From positions 1 through 18,956 of the forward strand of contig CAYGFI010000097.1 of NCBI GenBank assembly GCA_964349045.1: DNA of 18,956 nucleotides. The letters run 5' to 3'. Shown here piece by piece: positions 1 to 6,531 of the stretch. The DNA comes from JACJXF01 sp964349045. GTDB taxonomy: Bacteria > Bacteroidota > Bacteroidia > Bacteroidales > GCA-2748055. Numbering within the stretch: the first letter of the stretch is position 1; each line of letters begins with the position of its first letter. A program made the translations under genes and the position numbers. Below the pieces are notes generated by a model. The model was not told where the DNA came from, ran no database searches, and worked only from the letters and a program-made list of their open reading frames with translations.

Positions 1-1
1 C

Positions 2-331
2 ATTTCGTTATTTTGTTATCAGGTGAAAAAATGGATTGGGGCTTTTGCTGCTGCACTTGGAGGACTGGACACCCTTATTTTTGCAGGAGGCATTGGAGAA
101 AATAGCTCGATTGTTCGTTCACGCATTTGTGAGGGGCTTGAATTTCTGGGAATTGAACTGGATAAAAAACAAAACGAGGCAAACGCGCCGGTAATCTCAA
201 CAAAAAAAGGGAAGGCGGTTGTTCGTGTCATTCGTACCGATGAAGAAGGAATGATCGCAAAAACAGTTGGTCAAATGATCGGTCACAGAAAGATTAAATC
301 CGCACTGAAGAAAATTCAAACAGTCTCATAG
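2..331 (+). CDS. ackA: Acetate kinase, C-terminal part (5' end outside window)
   Basis: Acetate kinase interconverts acetyl-P + ADP and acetate + ATP in the cytoplasm. Only the last ~110 codons are present. The reading frame is open to the left edge (from base 2), so the GTG at 23 is an internal valine and not a start. Seen: the family's C-terminal block, with KKWIGAFAAALGGLDTLIFA followed by GGIGENS, which is the glycine-rich nucleotide-binding segment, and the usual RTDEEGMIA motif near the end. The TAG stop lies 19 bp before the phosphoketolase start, so the two are probably co-transcribed. Phosphoketolase makes acetyl-P and this enzyme turns it into ATP, which explains the pairing. The family assignment is firm; only the N-terminal part cannot be judged. 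Confidence 0.95.
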   Translation: MSLFCYQVKKWIGAFAAALGGLDTLIFAGGIGENSSIVRSRICEGLEFLGIELDKKQNEANAPVISTKKGKAVVRVIRTDEEGMIAKTVGQMIGHRKIKSALKKIQTVS

Positions 332-350
332 CATTAAAAACACAGATAAT

Positions 351-2780
351 ATGAAAACAAAAAAAGATTCAGGCAAGAAAACCGTTGACAAAACAAAAAA
401 GAAAGAAACAAAGAAGAATCCACTTTCTAAGGATCTTCTGAGTAAAATGAACGCCTATTGGAGGGCCGCGAATTATCTTTCAGTCGGCCAACTCTATCTG
501 CACGAAAATCCTTTGCTCCGGAAACCGCTAAAACTTTCACATGTAAAGTCGATGCTGCTGGGGCATTGGGGCACCACGCCGGGGCAGAACTTTATTTATG
601 TGCACCTTAACCGTGCCATAAAAAAGTATGATCTGAACATGATTTACATTTCCGGCCCGGGGCATGGCGGCCCGGCATTGGTGGGCAATACCTATCTTGA
701 AGGTACATACAGTGAAATTTATCCAAACATTACTCAGGATGAGTCCGGACTAAAAAAACTGTTCACACAATTCTCCTTCCCGGGAGGAATACCGAGCCAC
801 GTATCTCCGGAATGTCCGGGATCGATTCACGAAGGCGGTGAACTGGGCTATTCACTCAGTCATGCTTTTGGAGCGGCATTCGATAATCCGGACCTGGTTG
901 TTGCCTGCATTGTTGGTGACGGCGAAGCTGAAACGGGCCCGCTGGCTACAGCATGGCACTCCAATAAATTTTTAAACCCAATCACCGACGGAGCTGTGTT
1001 GCCTATCCTTCACCTCAACGGCTACAAAATTGCCAACCCAGCCGTGTTGGCCCGCATTCCGCACAAAGAATTGGATCAGTTGCTGAGAGGATATGGCTGG
1101 AAACCCTATTTTGTTGAAGGCGATGAACCTGAAAAAATACATCAACTAATGGCTTCCGTATTGGAAAAGACGATTTTGGAGATCAAACAAATTCAAAGCC
1201 ATGCCAGAAATAAAAACGATGGTGACCGACCGCAATGGCCAATGATCGTCCTCAAATCGCCCAAAGGCTGGACGGGACCTGATGTTGTCGATGGAATTCA
1301 AATCGAGGGTAACTTCCGGTCACATCAGATTCCATTGTTGGTCGATTCGGGGCATCCAGATCATCTGAAACTTCTCGAAAACTGGATGAAAAGCTATAAA
1401 CCTGAAGAACTTTTCGACGAGAACGGTCGTCTTTTACCGGAATTGGTCGAACTGGCGCCTGAGGGCAACCGGCGGATGGGCGCTAATCCGCACGCGAATG
1501 GCGGCTTGCTGCTTCAGGATTTAATCATGCCTGACTTTCGCGACTTTGCTGTGGATATGCCGTCACCAGGGTCAGTTGAAGCTGCCGATGCTCATGAACT
1601 TGGAGAGTTCCTTCGCGAGGTGGTCAAGCTTAATAAGGAACAAAATAACTTTAGAATTTTTGGTCCGGACGAGACTCTTTCCAATCGGTTAAACGCCGTT
1701 TTTGAAGTAACCAACCGGCAATGGATAGCTCGTACCGATAAGAACGATGAATTTCTGGCAACCGATGGTCGGGTCATGGAAATGCTCAGCGAGCATCAGT
1801 GTGAAGGTTGGCTCGAGGGTTATCTGCTCACCGGAAGACACGGACTTTTTAACTGTTACGAGGCATTCATTCATATCATCGATTCAATGTTTAACCAACA
1901 TGCCAAATGGTTGAAAATTAGTGCTGAACTGCCTTGGAGAAAGAAAATTGCATCACTGAATTACCTGCTCGCCTCACATGTCTGGCAACAGGCTCATAAT
2001 GGTTTTACTCACCAGGATCCCGGCTTTATCGATCATGTGGTAAACAAAAAAGCCTCGATAGTAAGAGTTTATCTTCCACCTGATGCCAATTGTTTGTTGT
2101 CGGTTTGGGATCATTGTCTGAGAAGCCGGCATTACGTCAATGTCGTTATTGCGGGCAAATACCAGGCGCCACAATGGTTGAGCATGGAAGAAGCAATCGA
2201 GCATTGTACCAAAGGAATTGGAATCTGGCAATGGGCCAGTAATGATCAGGGTACCGAACCCGATGTGGTTATGGCCTGTTGTGGCGATGTACCCACACTC
2301 GAGACACTGGCTGCAGTCACCATCCTTCGGAAACATATTCCGGAGTTGAAAATTCGCGTGATCAACATGGTCGATCTGATGAAACTGGAACCGGAATTAG
2401 AACATCCTCATGGGCTAAGTGATTCGGATTTTGATGCTTTATTTACGAAAGATAAGCCGGTCGTTTTTGCTTTTCACGGTTATCCCAAGCTGATCCACCA
2501 ATTGGCATACCGACGTACCAACCACGAAAATATGCATGTTCGTGGTTACAAGGAAGAAGGCACCATCACAACTTATTTCGACATGACCGTTTTAAACGAT
2601 TTAGACAGGTTCCACCTGGTTCAGGATGTGATCAAACGTTTGCCAAAATTAGGAGCCGAAGGTGATAAACTGAGTCAGCTGATGAAGGACAAACTCATCG
2701 AGCACAAAAAGTACATTGATAAACACGGACAAGATATGCCTGAAATACGAAACTGGAAATGGAATCAAGACAGAACATAG
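351..2780 (+). CDS. xfp: Xylulose-5-phosphate/fructose-6-phosphate phosphoketolase
   Basis: This thiamine-diphosphate enzyme cleaves xylulose-5-P (and often fructose-6-P) with phosphate to acetyl-P plus glyceraldehyde-3-P (or erythrose-4-P). It has 809 aa, the usual family length. Seen: GHWGTTPGQN (71-80), GPGHGGP (102-108), the phosphoketolase signature EGGELGYSLSHAFG (161-174), the ThDP/Mg motif GDGEAETG (189-196), HLNGYKIANP (221-230), FGPDETLSNR (~437), the EGWLEGYLLTGRHG block (~484) and QQAHNGFTHQDPGF (~545). Family alignment supports residues from about 28 onward. The first ~25 residues are an unusual lysine-rich tail (about half Lys), but no other in-frame start precedes the conserved LSKDLLSKMNAYWRAANYLS, so ATG 351 is kept. 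It sits 19 bp after ackA and is followed by the broken rpiB. Whether it uses F6P as well as X5P cannot be told from motifs. Confidence 0.97.
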   Translation: MKTKKDSGKKTVDKTKKKETKKNPLSKDLLSKMNAYWRAANYLSVGQLYLHENPLLRKPLKLSHVKSMLLGHWGTTPGQNFIYVHLNRAIKKYDLNMIYISGPGHGGPALVGNTYLEGTYSEIYPNITQDESGLKKLFTQFSFPGGIPSHVSPECPGSIHEGGELGYSLSHAFGAAFDNPDLVVACIVGDGEAETGPLATAWHSNKFLNPITDGAVLPILHLNGYKIANPAVLARIPHKELDQLLRGYGWKPYFVEGDEPEKIHQLMASVLEKTILEIKQIQSHARNKNDGDRPQWPMIVLKSPKGWTGPDVVDGIQIEGNFRSHQIPLLVDSGHPDHLKLLENWMKSYKPEELFDENGRLLPELVELAPEGNRRMGANPHANGGLLLQDLIMPDFRDFAVDMPSPGSVEAADAHELGEFLREVVKLNKEQNNFRIFGPDETLSNRLNAVFEVTNRQWIARTDKNDEFLATDGRVMEMLSEHQCEGWLEGYLLTGRHGLFNCYEAFIHIIDSMFNQHAKWLKISAELPWRKKIASLNYLLASHVWQQAHNGFTHQDPGFIDHVVNKKASIVRVYLPPDANCLLSVWDHCLRSRHYVNVVIAGKYQAPQWLSMEEAIEHCTKGIGIWQWASNDQGTEPDVVMACCGDVPTLETLAAVTILRKHIPELKIRVINMVDLMKLEPELEHPHGLSDSDFDALFTKDKPVVFAFHGYPKLIHQLAYRRTNHENMHVRGYKEEGTITTYFDMTVLNDLDRFHLVQDVIKRLPKLGAEGDKLSQLMKDKLIEHKKYIDKHGQDMPEIRNWKWNQDRT

Positions 2781-2812
2781 AGAAAGAGAATAATGCGCAC
2801 GATAAAGAACTG

Positions 2813-3273
2813 ATGCGCATTGGTATAGCTGCTGACCATGGTGTTTTGAATTGAAAGTACAATTGTTGGCCGCACTTATTCTTGCCGGTTACATGGTAAA
2901 GGATTTTGGCGCATGGGAGTTGGTAGATGGTGACGACTATCCTGACTTTGTGGTACCGTTGGCGAAAGCAGTTTCAAGTGGCAAAATGAACCGTGCCCTG
3001 GCTATCTGTGGCAGTGGTGGAGGAGCTTGTGTCGCGGCCAACAAGGTGCCAGGAGTGCGGGCAGCGTTTATCTCAGATACATTCTCCGCTCATCAGGGCG
3101 TTGAGGATGATGACATGAATGTAATGTGCCTGGGTGGCCGGATTACCGGTTCTGCCTTAGCCTGGGAATTGGTTCAGGCATTCCTAAATGCTTATTTTAA
3201 AGCAGAAGAACGGTTCATCCGTCGATTGGATAAAGTGGCAGCACTGGGAAAAGACGGTTTGCATAAACCATAA
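2813..3273 (+). pseudogene. rpiB: Ribose-5-phosphate isomerase B, frameshifted
   Basis: RpiB/LacAB-family isomerases interconvert ribose-5-P and ribulose-5-P, the entry to xylulose-5-P for the phosphoketolase upstream. The N-terminus MRIGIAADHG is read from ATG 2813, in a frame that stops at TGA 2852. The rest (KVQLLAALILAGYMVKDFGA..., with the family's CGSGGGACVAANKVPG active-site loop and a DDDMNVMCLGGRITG block) continues in another frame to the TAA at 3271. Adding one G in the run near 2840-2843 restores ADHGGFELKVQLLAAL, exactly the expected RpiB sequence, so this is a single-base loss. Restored length would be about 153-154 aa, normal for the family. An ORF starting at TTG 2851 would lack the phosphate-binding DHGG start and probably be inactive. 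A sequencing or assembly error is as likely as a true mutation, because the rest of the gene shows no decay. Confidence 0.85.
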
Positions 3274-3309
3274 CTTTTCAATTACAGAAGAATTTGGAGA
3301 ACCACATAA

Positions 3310-3999
3310 ATGAAAAGACTAATAGTTTGTGATCTGGACGGTACACTTGCCGAAAGCAAATCATCGCTTGATGCCGAAATGTCGGCATTGTTGCATGATC
3401 TTCTCGGGATTATCAAAGTAGCCGTTATTTCCGGTGGCGATTGGCCGCAGTTTGAAAAACAACTGCTCTCCAACCTTCCCCACGACGAATGTCTGGAAAA
3501 TCTTTCCCTGCTGCCAACCTGCGGAACAAAGTTCTACCAGTACAGCAAGGATTGGGAAAAGCTCTATTCCGAAGATTTCACTTCAGATGAAAGGAAAAAA
3601 ATTATCAGTTCTCTGAATGAAGCCATTGATAAAACGGGGTTCAAAGTTGAAAAGGTCTGGGGTGAAACCATTGAAGATCGGGGTAGCCAGATCACATTTT
3701 CAGCGTTGGGTCAGCAAGCTCCCATCGAAGGAAAGAAAAAATGGGACCCTGATTTCGCCAAACGAAAGAAGATCAAAGCAATTCGTGATAAGGATATTCC
3801 TGAATTTTCAGTGCATTTGGGTGGAACAACATCGGTTGATGTAACCAAACCCGGCATTGATAAAGCTTATGGAATTGAAAAACTCCGCGATACGCTGGGT
3901 ATTTCAATTCATGAAATGATTTTTATTGGTGATTCTTGCTTCCCGCGAGGAAACGACTATCCGGCCAAGGAAGCAGGCGTTGTCTCTATCCGGGTATAA
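3310..3999 (+). CDS. HAD-IIB family phosphomannomutase-like / sugar phosphatase
   Basis: A 229 aa cytoplasmic HAD-superfamily protein of the IIB class (phosphomannomutase/sucrose-phosphatase-like). Seen: motif I DLDGTL with D8 and D10, motif II serine in ISGG (S41), a lysine region VTKPGIDKAYGI (K180, K185) and motif IV IFIGDSCFPRGND (D208, D216). The block ETIEDRGSQITFSALGQQAP (118-137) resembles the substrate-binding cap of PMM-type HAD proteins. A phosphomannomutase would convert Man-1-P to Man-6-P, which fits the GH130 phosphorylase-like gene next door. A sugar phosphatase is the alternative, since this fold does both. The start is ATG 3310, preceded by a GGAG element ~10 bp upstream. It lies 36 bp after rpiB and 89 bp before the GH130 gene. 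The superfamily is certain; the exact substrate is inferred. Confidence 0.8.
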   Translation: MKRLIVCDLDGTLAESKSSLDAEMSALLHDLLGIIKVAVISGGDWPQFEKQLLSNLPHDECLENLSLLPTCGTKFYQYSKDWEKLYSEDFTSDERKKIISSLNEAIDKTGFKVEKVWGETIEDRGSQITFSALGQQAPIEGKKKWDPDFAKRKKIKAIRDKDIPEFSVHLGGTTSVDVTKPGIDKAYGIEKLRDTLGISIHEMIFIGDSCFPRGNDYPAKEAGVVSIRV

Positions 4000-4088
4000 A
4001 ATCCGACTGAATCGAAACGGGTAATTGAAACCATAATCGCTTGTTTGGATGATGTTTATGATTCACCAGTTTACATGGAGGAAAACAA

Positions 4089-5198
4089 ATGAGTGGATTA
4101 AAATTGCAGCGCATTGGACAGATCATGGAGCCGGAACCCGGCAATCCGGTGGAGGTGGAAGGTGTTTTGAATCCGGCTGTCATTCGTGGCCCTGATGGCA
4201 AACTTTATCTGTTTCCACGACTCGTCGCAAAGGGGAATTATTCGCGAATTGGCATTGTAAGTGTTCTGTTTAACGATGCCGGTAATCCGGTAGGCGTTGA
4301 AAGGCTCGGTATTGCCCTGGAACCTGAAGCTGATTATGAATTTCGGGCAGAAGGCAGCGGTGGCTGCGAAGATCCACGGGTAACTTTTGTTGAGCCGCTC
4401 AAACACTATTTGATGACTTACACGGCGCATTCGATCATTGGTCCGCGGATCGCTATTGCCGTGTCGGAGGATTTGTTTCACTGGAAGCGTCTGGGGCTTG
4501 CTACCTTTGCTCCGTATCGCGGCATTGATTTTGCTCATGTAAACAACAAGGATGCCAGCTTTTTCCCCATCGCCATTCCCAATCATGCCGAAAAAATGCA
4601 GTTGGGTATCATTCACCGACCGCTTTTCCCAGACACTCTTCCGGAGGAAACCGCCTGCCAGGCTGCGTGCCGTGAGGTGGATATCGAACATGAAAGCATC
4701 TGGATATCTTACTGCCCGATGGGCTTAGACGGCCCCGAACCACATCGCTTCGGACTGTTTAACTCCCATCACCGGTTGGCGTCTCCTGTTTCACCATGGG
4801 AGCGACTCAAAATCGGTGGTGGCACTCCGCCCATCCTTACGCGTCATGGCTGGCTGATTACTTACCATGGTGTGAACGAGGTGTCGGAGCCAGGTAGCGG
4901 GGAACTTCATCTGCAATATTCGGCAGGGGTAATGATACTCTCGAAGGAGCATCCGCGAAAGATTCTTTACCGTTCGGTGGTGCCGGTACTAACGCCCCAG
5001 ATGCCTGAAGAACGTAACGGAATCGTTCCCAATGTCGTGTTCCCCACCGGTATCGACCGGCGCGATGATCTTGGCTTACCCGACCGCTACGATGTCTATT
5101 ATGGAATGGCCGATAACCGGATTGGTGTGGCACGCCTTGATTTGCCTGATGTCTTACCAACAGAAGGAGTTGCTGATCCGCCGGGAACAAAAGTGTAA
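4089..5198 (+). CDS. GH130 family mannoside phosphorylase-like glycosidase
   Basis: A 369 aa cytoplasmic protein (no signal peptide) of the five-bladed propeller family GH130, whose members phosphorolyse or hydrolyse beta-mannosides, often giving mannose-1-P. Seen: NPAVIRGPDGKLYLFPR (28-44), the family motif CEDPRVT (93-99), NNKDASFFP (152-160), GGGTPPI (243-249) followed by TYHGV (258-262), and the C-terminal YYGMADNRIGVA (337-348). A GGAGG Shine-Dalgarno at 4077-4081 is 7 bp from ATG 4089. Lack of a signal peptide favours an intracellular phosphorylase over a secreted hydrolase, and the phosphomannomutase-like neighbour agrees with a Man-1-P product; both points are inference. The last 72 codons are repeated in decayed form at 8849-9067. 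The mannoside substrate (beta-1,2-, beta-1,4-Man-Glc or Man-GlcNAc) cannot be assigned. Confidence 0.85.
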   Translation: MSGLKLQRIGQIMEPEPGNPVEVEGVLNPAVIRGPDGKLYLFPRLVAKGNYSRIGIVSVLFNDAGNPVGVERLGIALEPEADYEFRAEGSGGCEDPRVTFVEPLKHYLMTYTAHSIIGPRIAIAVSEDLFHWKRLGLATFAPYRGIDFAHVNNKDASFFPIAIPNHAEKMQLGIIHRPLFPDTLPEETACQAACREVDIEHESIWISYCPMGLDGPEPHRFGLFNSHHRLASPVSPWERLKIGGGTPPILTRHGWLITYHGVNEVSEPGSGELHLQYSAGVMILSKEHPRKILYRSVVPVLTPQMPEERNGIVPNVVFPTGIDRRDDLGLPDRYDVYYGMADNRIGVARLDLPDVLPTEGVADPPGTKV

Positions 5199-5347
5199 TG
5201 CGCCGGGAAGTTCAAGTCAAAGGGCAAGCGTATCGGAATATTTGGAAATGTGTGAATGATGTAACTCTTTCGAAAAGTTGTGTAACACTTTTCAGAACCG
5301 ATGAACTCACCTTTGTTAATGAGATATAATTCACAATTTAAAAATGA
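4980..5347 (+). repeat. Direct repeat, left copy (GH130 3' end plus downstream DNA)
   Basis: This stretch covers the last 72 codons of the intact GH130 gene and the ~150 bp that follow, ending at the shared ATTCACAATTTAAAAATGA just where the copper cassette begins. It matches 8849-9217 in the same orientation with a constant offset of 3869-3870. By hand count, identity is about 82% in the coding part and about 92% in the non-coding part. The non-coding part contains a short inverted repeat, AAAAGT...ACTTTT (5273-5292), and a TATAAT at 5325-5330. The region 5199-5352 otherwise holds no gene. The origin may be a duplicated GH130 locus, or an insertion-element end that I could not identify. Confidence 0.85.
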
Positions 5348-5352
5348 TAATT

Positions 5353-5760
5353 ATGAAAACATTACTAAAAATTACACTTTTTATTGCTTTTGTTGCAGTT
5401 TTTGCTTCGTGCCAATCCTGTACTGATGTAAATCAAATTCTTTCAAATCAGGATACAAAAAGCGCAATTATGGACTCAATTGCCAATGACAGTAATCTGT
5501 CAAAAGAAATGCTCGGATTAATGCTGAATAGCAGGAATAGTAACCTGATAATGGGTGAAATTCACGAAACAATGATGAAAAAGATGAAAGATAATCCGCA
5601 CATGATGCAAAGTATGATGACCGGTATGATGGAAACATGTAAAGGTGACTCAGCAATGATGTCCTCAATGTGCATGAGTATGATGGAAAATCCGGAAATG
5701 ATGGATATGATGCATAAAATGATGGGCGGAAAAATGGATATGAAGGGGATGAAACATTAA
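5353..5760 (+). CDS. Methionine-rich lipoprotein, probable copper-binding
   Basis: A 135 aa predicted lipoprotein. Residues 1-19 form a signal peptide ending in a lipobox (VFAS before C20), so the mature protein is anchored to a membrane outside the cytoplasm. The C-terminal 64 residues contain 24 methionines, mostly as MM pairs (HMMQSMMTGMM, EMMDMMHKMMGG, KMDMKGM), plus C and H. Such Met clusters are known Cu(I)/Ag(I) ligands in proteins like PcoA/CopA and CusF-type proteins. I do not recognise a named family. ATG 5353 is preferred over ATG 5344 because it gives the classical MKTLLKI signal start; both are in frame. The next gene follows after 11 bp, so it leads the operon with the DUF302, SHOCT and multicopper oxidase genes. 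Copper binding is inferred from composition and context. Confidence 0.8.
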   Translation: MKTLLKITLFIAFVAVFASCQSCTDVNQILSNQDTKSAIMDSIANDSNLSKEMLGLMLNSRNSNLIMGEIHETMMKKMKDNPHMMQSMMTGMMETCKGDSAMMSSMCMSMMENPEMMDMMHKMMGGKMDMKGMKH

Positions 5761-5771
5761 AAATTAAAATC

Positions 5772-6158
5772 ATGAAGTATTACATCAGCAAGAAAATAAA
5801 TACGGATTTCGATCAGGCAGTTCTACTTGTAACCGAATCGTTAAAAAAAGAAGGCTTCGGAGTACTTACCGAAATTAATATTCAGGACAAACTAAAAGAA
5901 AAACTGAATGTTGATTTCAGAAAATACAAAATTCTGGGGGCCTGCAATCCGGCTTATGCCTACAAAGCATTGCAAATGGAAGACAAGGTTGGAACCATGC
6001 TACCTTGCAGTGTTATCGTTCAGGAATTGGGAAACAATGAAATTGAAGTAGCTGCAGTCGATCCGATTGCCTCAATGATGGCCATTGAAAACCCAGCTCT
6101 TGCTGAAATTGCCGGAGAAATAAAAGGAAAACTCGAACGGGCTATTGCATCATTGTAA
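5772..6158 (+). CDS. DUF302 domain protein
   Basis: A 128 aa soluble protein without a signal peptide, matching the DUF302 family in length and in the pattern F..A...V.E.LK.EGFGVLTEI near the start and ILGACNPAYAYKAL...VGTMLPCSVIV in the middle (residues 54-83). DUF302 proteins are small alpha/beta proteins of unknown biochemical role, often found beside metal and sulfur genes. Two cysteines (C58 in GACNP, C79 in LPCS) and a MM pair (102-103) could bind a soft metal, but that is speculation. The cytoplasmic location contrasts with the exported neighbours on both sides. It begins 11 bp after the Met-rich lipoprotein gene, and its stop is 45 bp before the SHOCT gene, consistent with one operon. 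Confidence 0.85.
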   Translation: MKYYISKKINTDFDQAVLLVTESLKKEGFGVLTEINIQDKLKEKLNVDFRKYKILGACNPAYAYKALQMEDKVGTMLPCSVIVQELGNNEIEVAAVDPIASMMAIENPALAEIAGEIKGKLERAIASL

Positions 6159-6190
6159 CAAGAATTTATAAAGATCTAATTCATTAATTC

Positions 6191-6197
6191 AAGGAGG
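6191..6197 (+). promoter_or_regulatory. Strong Shine-Dalgarno for the SHOCT gene
   Basis: AAGGAGG stands 6 bp before ATG 6204. Most starts in this window lack so perfect a site, as is usual in Bacteroidota. It supports ATG 6204 (not the next codon, also ATG) as the start and suggests efficient translation of this tiny membrane protein. Confidence 0.75.
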
Positions 6198-6203
6198 TAT
6201 ATT

Positions 6204-6431
6204 ATGATGGATGGAATGAATAATGGTTGGGGAATGGGATATGGTTATGGCTGGATTATCGGCCTTATTGTCCTTGTTGTAGTTATTGGAGTAATTGTAA
6301 GTGCTATGAAGCACAAAAGAAAATCGACCAGTCCAAAGTATAATTCGCCACAGGATATCTTAAAAACAAGATACGCCAAGGGAGAAATAAGCAAGGATGA
6401 ATTTAATGAACGCAAGAAAAACTTAATGTAA
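6204..6431 (+). CDS. Small membrane protein with SHOCT domain
   Basis: A 75 aa protein. Residues 1-15 are rich in Met, Gly and Tyr (MMDGMNNGWGMGYGYG). Residues 16-34 form one membrane helix (WIIGLIVLVVVIGVIVSAM). Basic residues 36-40 follow, which suggests that the C-terminus faces the cytoplasm. Residues 48-75 (SPQDILKTRYAKGEISKDEFNERKKNL) are a typical SHOCT domain, a short C-terminal module thought to mediate oligomerisation or interaction. Small Met/Gly-rich membrane proteins with SHOCT tails are common near copper and silver resistance genes, and that is the context here. The exposed N-terminal Met/Gly tail could contact metal in the periplasm (inference). The 100 bp after it (6432-6531) hold no separate gene; the frame of the oxidase stays open there to 6427 but has no ATG. 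Confidence 0.8.
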   Translation: MMDGMNNGWGMGYGYGWIIGLIVLVVVIGVIVSAMKHKRKSTSPKYNSPQDILKTRYAKGEISKDEFNERKKNLM

Positions 6432-6531
6432 AATAATAGCATACAAATACGTACAGGCAATAGAAAACAAGGAATTAAAAAGCTTTAGCAGACAAAATCA
6501 CAGCAATGAATTCCTGGCAAATAAACGAAAA

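Noticed and set aside
1974..2336. 120-codon open frame on the - strand
   Set aside because: It is the antisense of the conserved phosphoketolase C-terminal part.
2840..2856. Programmed frameshift in rpiB
   Set aside because: No slippery heptamer or downstream stimulatory structure was seen, and RpiB is not known to need one; a base loss or sequencing error is simpler.
4098..4691. 197-codon open frame on the - strand
   Set aside because: It lies wholly inside the GH130 gene, has no family resemblance, and its composition fits the antisense of a conserved protein.
5268..5292. AAAAGTTGTGTAACACTTTT as a rho-independent terminator of the GH130 gene
   Set aside because: The arms are only about 6 bp and AT-rich, with no T-run after them.
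6427..6531. N-terminal extension of the multicopper oxidase
   Set aside because: The frame is open upstream to 6427 but has no ATG, GTG or TTG, and ATG 6532 begins a clean signal peptide.
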